DNA of 24,915 nt from Phallusia fumigata (lineage: Eukaryota; Chordata; Ascidiacea; Phlebobranchia; Ascidiidae): assembly GCA_008931825.1 (NCBI GenBank), contig QXVZ01017920.1:1-24915 (forward strand), read 5' to 3'. The notes under the pieces were generated by a model. The model made no database searches, had not been told where the DNA came from, and worked only from the letters and a program-made list of their open reading frames with translations. The position numbers were made by a program, and so were the translations under genes. Below are positions 21,701 through 24,915 of the stretch, piece by piece. Position 1 is the stretch's first letter; every line of letters begins with the position of its first letter.

Positions 21701-22834
21701 CAAAATCAGTCAAATACCAGAACTTTTTTTCTCTACTATTGCCACTTTTCAGGACTTTCTTCTCCGTTTACCCGGGATCAACGCCAAAAACTGTCGTCAT
21801 ATTTTGCACCACGTCACTGACCTGCGGGAACTCTGTCGCCTGACAGTCGACCAGCTTGCACAGGTTCTAGATAGTCGCGTCAACGCCCAATCGGTAAGTC
21901 CCGATTCCTGCCTCCTTATACTTTCAACTTCACATCTAGATGGCCAAGTGGACGCCACTGCCTTGAAGTCGCAAGGTTATAGGTTCTAATCCTGTCTTGG
22001 TCGCTTGTGTTACTCAAAAAGCCTTGTGACATAGCATAGGCTCTAGTTTACCGGTGTTCAATTGCTCAGTAACGTCTTGAAAGAAAATCTCCAGTTCTGA
22101 AACCCATCTTTTATAAGGAAATAAATTAAGATACTGCATATTTGGGAGGAATATTCCGCTCTAAATGCTGACTAAAGGACTTTGCAGACTGTACCCAAAG
22201 AATCGAAAGGTGTTTAAAAAGGATTATTTTCGCAATAAACTTTGGATTGTTGTGTTAGTGATAAAATAAAATATCTAGAGTCAATACGAAGGTACACACG
22301 TGATAAATAAATAGGGTAAATGATTTTGCTAGTATATGTGAAAAATTACACAAAATAATAATTGATACAAAATATTTTTAACGCTAAAGAAATTGCATAC
22401 TTGGTGCACAACGTAATTGCCTACGTAGTAGACGAAACTATGCAGGATTATTACCCCAACAAACTATTTTGCGGTGCGACTCTATTTAAACGTATGTGCT
22501 TTAGAAAAAAACGCGAACAATCATAATGACAAAAGTAATTGGAAGATACAAGTCAATACTTTTTACATTTATACGTATTGATAAGCTGTTGTCATCATCA
22601 GGAAATGAAGAAAATGTTTTACGCAACCTTCTTATTGAGACTATTTAATGAAGCCGTGAATTTTGTGCCTAAATATTTTTTCAGCTTCACGATTTTCTGC
22701 ACAAGAAATTCGACGCGTCTGGTTTCGACACGGACGAGAAAAAGACGACTGAAAAAGGAAAATTTAAATCCAAAAGACCGTTTGGTGGCGCCGGAGGGAC
22801 CAGAAAGGCTTTCGGAAAACGCGGCAAGCGATAA
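15705..22834 (+). CDS. ERCC4: DNA repair endonuclease XPF
   Basis: Catalytic subunit of the XPF-ERCC1 structure-specific nuclease, which makes the 5' incision in nucleotide excision repair and acts in crosslink repair. Exons: 15705-15809, 15875-15993, 16066-16240, 16492-16710, 16920-17033, 17099-17291, 17357-17468, 17663-17799, 17862-18014, 18073-18373, 18779-18965, 19106-19221, 19528-19645, 19757-19930, 20831-20979, 21387-21480, 21753-21893, 22685-22834. All are GT-AG and phase-consistent, giving 918 residues (human 916). The SF2 helicase-like N-terminal half includes [38 protein letters not shown] and WPRFHSSV; it lacks a Walker A motif, as is normal for animal XPF. The nuclease domain has [17 protein letters not shown], then [20 protein letters not shown] at residues 685-704, the GDx(n)ERKx3D active site (D686, E696, R697, K698, D702). 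The tandem helix-hairpin-helix region follows ([20 protein letters not shown], residues 824-843). Exon 10 encodes a shorter Asn/Ser/Thr/Gln-rich linker that keeps TLTQMF. Exon 13 has an alternative in-frame acceptor (start 19504, eight extra residues). The final exon is duplicated at 22932-23081. Confidence 0.96.
19250..19321. repeat. Minisatellite, three 24-bp units, in ERCC4 intron 12
   Basis: Three tandem copies of a 24-base unit beginning TTCTAGAATC and ending TGTTTTAG plus one base, with one or two substitutions between units. Each contains the palindrome TTCTAGAA. A partial unit precedes it. Confidence 0.9.
20110..20168 (-). repeat. tRNA-like SINE body, degenerate, in ERCC4 intron 14
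   Basis: Read on the minus strand, the segment resembles a Leu/Ser-type tRNA. A degenerate A box (TAGCCCACTTCC) leads into TTAAGCGCCAGATGCGG, and a B-box-like ATTCGAACCCC follows about 45 bases later. The spacing suits an internal RNA polymerase III promoter. It does not fold cleanly as a functional tRNA, so a tRNA-derived SINE remnant is the likelier identity. Outer limits are unclear. Confidence 0.4.
20482..20766. mobile_element. hAT-like MITE, 285 bp, with perfect 8-bp target-site duplication
   Basis: The octamer CTTTTGAT occurs at 20474-20481 and again at 20767-20774. The element begins TAGGGCGACAACCT, and its right end read on the minus strand is CAGGGGTCGGCAAGCT, an imperfect terminal inverted repeat of the hAT CAGGGGTCGGCAA type. 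There is no transposase frame. It lies in ERCC4 intron 14, 64 bases before exon 15, with the GC-rich ends typical of such elements. Confidence 0.75.
21201..21316. repeat. Minisatellite, four 29-bp units, in ERCC4 intron 15
   Basis: Four tandem 29-base units (21201, 21230, 21259, 21288) of the form TGCTGTCCTTTGTGTAATAC followed by ATGTCTTTC, with single-base differences between units. The low substitution load suggests recent expansion. It makes repetitive open frames on both strands that are not genes. Confidence 0.93.
21937..22005 (+). repeat. tRNA-derived SINE-like sequence in ERCC4 intron 17
   Basis: GATGGCCAAGTGG (from 21939) matches the RNA polymerase III A box of Leu/Ser-type tRNAs, and GGTTCTAATCC (21982-21992) matches the B box with one change from GGTTCGAATCC. 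The spacing is about 40 bases. The 3' body probably continues to around 22080; its end and any target duplication are not clear. A tRNA pseudogene is the alternative. It starts about 45 bases after the exon 17 donor. Confidence 0.6.
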
Positions 22835-22899
22835 CATTCCCTACCAACCACCGTAATGTAAAACAAACGCCATGTTTGTTGTACGGACGACTCTATGCA
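22654..22899 (+). repeat. First copy of the ERCC4 terminal-exon segment
   Basis: This 246-base segment (intron end, last exon and start of the 3' UTR) matches 22901-23148. Differences include one substitution in the intron (GTGCC versus GTGTC), an indel-rich stretch just after the stop codon, and a substitution near the end. The coding exon is identical by eye in both. The copy ends at the N, the signature of two unmerged contig ends from different haplotypes. Confidence 0.9.
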
Positions 22900-22900
22900 N
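22900..22900. other. Assembly join (single N) with redundant overlap
   Basis: The N separates two near-identical copies of the last ERCC4 exon. The left contig ends in CTATGCA, and the right copy reaches the same CTATGCA at 23142-23148 and continues. Confidence 0.8.
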
Positions 22901-23148
22901 CCGTGAATTTTGTGTCTAAATATTTTTTCAGCTTCACGATTTTCTGCACAAGAAATTCGACGCGTCTGGTTTCGACACGGACGAGAAAAAGACGACTGAA
23001 AAAGGAAAATTTAAATCCAAAAGACCGTTTGGTGGCGCCGGAGGGACCAGAAAGGCTTTCGGAAAACGCGGCAAGCGATAACATTCCCTACCAACCACCC
23101 CCAAAAGTATAACAAACGCCATGTTTGTTGTACGGACGACACTATGCA
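22901..23148 (+). repeat. Second copy of the ERCC4 terminal-exon segment
   Basis: Contains a full second last exon (acceptor AG at 22930-22931, coding 22932-23081, TAA stop), 247 bases after the first. This copy continues into a 3' UTR with a polyadenylation signal, so it carries the true downstream context. It is probably the same exon from the other allele, not a duplicated exon. Confidence 0.9.
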
Positions 23149-23160
23149 ATTCTGGTTGCC

Positions 23161-23166
23161 AATAAA
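23161..23166 (+). terminator. Polyadenylation signal of ERCC4
   Basis: AATAAA lies 80 bases after the second-copy stop codon (23081), a normal distance for a short 3' UTR. The transcript end itself cannot be seen. Confidence 0.65.
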
Positions 23167-23875
23167 GATTATTTTTGCACAAATTACGGGTATTTAGATC
23201 GAAGCCCATTTGGGACTCTCGAGGCAAGCAAGGATGTAGTGCTATAGAAGCTCCGCTCAGCCACCTCTACAAGTGAACGGTGGGTCATTGAGGTCGAGGA
23301 TGGGGAAATAGTAGTAGGCCTATGCAAAGACTTTCAGCGCCTTTAAAATTGTAAAAATCTTGCACAAAAGTTTCCGCAACTCATTAAAATAAAAAAGAGA
23401 CAATTTTCCTACAACAATTTCATGTCATTTTGTGCCACTAAGCATACATCTTGATCACTTGCTTATACATTTTGCCGTAAATCCTATTGTTCTTCAATCA
23501 AGTCGGTGACAGCTAGGCAGATAACACAAAATCGCGGTACCACGACCCATGCACCCCCGCAAACAACAGAACATTGAACGCTCCAATTACCGCGAGACCC
23601 ACAAAGGTGCGTTTACCATACGCAGTCACGTGACCCATCACGGGCGGTTGCGGGCAGAGAATAGAAACAGTTTGTAAGTTTGTGACCACGGCGTATCGCG
23701 TTCCTACCGCTGCAACACGAAAACAGTGCTATGGGCTCGTCACCCACAGGGGGGCATTATGCGTGTCAATGTATTTGTAACCGGACACTGGACGGCATAG
23801 AAAACGAGCCGTCGGGTCCCGGCTCCTGGTGACGTTTGTGGGCGCGCGCGGGGCCAAAGATGGTCGCGGGCCGCG
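23167..23875. other. Tail-to-tail intergenic region right of ERCC4
   Basis: No recognisable coding exon. It becomes GC-rich toward 23860. GTCACGTGAC at 23625-23634 is a perfect 10-bp palindrome containing the E-box CACGTG, but it lies between two converging 3' ends, so a promoter role is unlikely without further support. Confidence 0.4.
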
Positions 23876-24492
23876 TCAGAAAAGCGACACCGCCCCTCCC
23901 CAGGTCGCGCTTCGCCCCACTCCGACTTCTTTCGCGTTGTAAGTCAACATGCCGAACGTTGAGCCGTATCGGAACTTCAGACCTAAAGAAAGAAGTAGCG
24001 CTTGGGAAAATGTGGTAAAACTGCCTGCCAGTAAAATTTGTTGCGTGCAAAAATGTAAATTAGAAAGAACTTAATCGCCAATGGGTATACCTTTAATAGG
24101 ACAAATATCTTGCTAAAATGTTGGACTACGAAACCTAAAAGGTTACCGAGACCGCACAATCAGCATTAAGGTTTAAAAAACGACGACACCGCCCTATCAA
24201 ATGTTTACATCGTTTTGTTAAATGTCATAGCCAATCCAAACCCATTGTAAGCAAAATTCAAACTCCAACAATTGTAAATGAATTGAGTCTTACCTGGAAC
24301 ATAGCCCATGTATTTCGGGAGCAGTCCAGACTTTACATGATATACGTTTGTGTTTTTTTGATCGAGCGCCGCACGACGATACATGTCGTATATTTCTATG
24401 GTCCGCATTCCGGGGACAGGGGTGCTGAGCCATGGAACGGCTTCAGGCCGGTTTTGCTGGATCAATGCGGCGCGGCGCAAGGAAGACGCGCT
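23876..24492 (-). CDS. Probable ciliary microtubule inner protein (FAM166/CIMIP2-like), 5' part not found
   Basis: Two exons on the minus strand, 24492-24294 and 23982-23876, join in phase (acceptor CTTCTTTCTTTAG, donor GTAAGA) to give the last 101 residues, ending in TGA at 23878-23876. Visible motifs are SLRRAALIQQNRPEAVPWL, PVPGMRTIEIYDMYRRAAL, then KSGLLPKYMGYVPG running into LKFRYGSTFG. The block GYVPGxKFxYGxTFG resembles the repeated GY(T/x)G(H/Y)xPGxKFxYGxTYG element of FAM166/CIMIP2 proteins, which line the lumen of axonemal doublet microtubules. The motif match is what I see; the family assignment and cilium role are inferred. RRAAL occurs twice, about 33 residues apart. The upstream exons must lie in 24493-24915 or beyond; none is convincing within the window. 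The gene could belong to another microtubule inner protein family. Confidence 0.5.
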
Positions 24493-24915
24493 CTAACGAT
24501 AAACAGCAAGTTTTAAATATGCTGTAGCACGGTACGTGATGAATGGTATGATTTTGAAAAAGACCAACGCAAAACCAATGCTTTGTTGGAACTGTTCACA
24601 GCTAGCATTTTGGGGTATTTTGTGATCGAACGACAGTGCAATAAAATTGTCACTATGGGGATTCTTTTGGCACCAGAATATTTCCCGCAGGTTGTCTCTT
24701 AAAAATTTATGACATATTTGTTTGGGCTACAACTAAGCAAACGGTAATTCTAAATTTGGGTGCAACTTTGTGGAACACTTTCTGTTGGCTAGTGAAGGTA
24801 ATGACCTTTTACACATGCAAGTTGCAGTGCGAATAAGGCACAGCAGTCGGCACAATAAATTTTCGAATTTCCGCTACAAACAGCAGACACAAACACCCAC
24901 TGGTAATATCTCCAG
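24493..24915. other. Right edge, nothing recognised
   Basis: Presumably intron of the minus-strand gene at 23876-24492. I found no exon with family similarity on either strand. Confidence 0.4.

Noticed and set aside
23625..23634. GTCACGTGAC palindrome as an E-box/CLEAR-type promoter element
   Set aside because: It lies between converging 3' ends; one short palindrome is not enough to call a regulatory site.
23949..24016. A plus-strand ATG frame (MPNVEPYRNFRPKERSS) followed by a GT donor, resembling a first exon
   Set aside because: The minus strand of the same bases gives the microtubule-inner-protein motif continuing in phase from the upstream exon, a stronger signal. The plus frame appears to be its shadow.
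1..24915. A single integrated novel system across the window
   Set aside because: The genes are unrelated conserved animal genes in divergent and convergent pairs. Repeats and Ns explain the remaining structure. Nothing resembles a coordinated cluster, CRISPR array or mobile cargo module.

Overview
The window is animal nuclear DNA. It carries spliced, single-copy metazoan genes with short GT-AG introns (about 60 to 1,030 bases), AT-rich introns and intergenic DNA, a cilium-specific dynein gene, a mitochondrial ketolysis gene, a Mediator subunit and a DNA-repair nuclease. Compact introns, hAT-type mini-elements and tRNA-derived SINE-like sequences in introns, and two allele-like unmerged assembly overlaps fit a highly polymorphic invertebrate. 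An ascidian tunicate such as Ciona is my best guess, but that is inference.

Layout. (1) 1-6374, minus strand: DNAI3/WDR63-like inner-arm dynein intermediate chain. Fifteen coding exons are recovered. At least one is missing at a one-base N (2416), and the 3' end runs off the left edge. (2) 6982-10465, plus strand: a complete 10-exon OXCT1 gene (mitochondrial succinyl-CoA:3-ketoacid CoA transferase, 511 aa). (3) 11147-15325, minus strand: a complete 7-exon MED27 gene (Mediator subunit 27, 327 aa). (4) 15705-22834, plus strand: a complete 18-exon ERCC4/XPF gene (918 aa). Its last exon is present twice around an N at 22900. (5) 23876-24492, minus strand: the last two exons of a small gene with a VPG-x-KF-x-YG-x-T-[YF]-G motif, probably a ciliary microtubule inner protein of the FAM166/CIMIP2 type.

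Gene arrangement. DNAI3/OXCT1 (607 bp between start codons) and MED27/ERCC4 (379 bp) are head to head, so each pair probably shares a bidirectional promoter region. OXCT1/MED27 and ERCC4/CIMIP2-like are tail to tail. The genes serve unrelated processes (cilia motility, ketone-body use, transcription, excision repair). I see no sign that they form one functional system.

Most non-coding structure is explained by hAT-like MITEs (25-224 with its copy at 503-702, 14164-14456, and 20482-20766 with a perfect 8-bp target duplication), two tRNA-like SINE bodies, two minisatellites and a trinucleotide tract coding for alanines. I found no CRISPR array, operon or other evidence of an undescribed system. 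The most useful observations concern assembly structure (redundant contig overlaps at two Ns, missing exons at the third), the poorly characterised small gene at the right end, and lineage-specific features of XPF and DNAI3. Exons were found by reading frames, splice signals, phase consistency and remembered protein families; no alignment was run.
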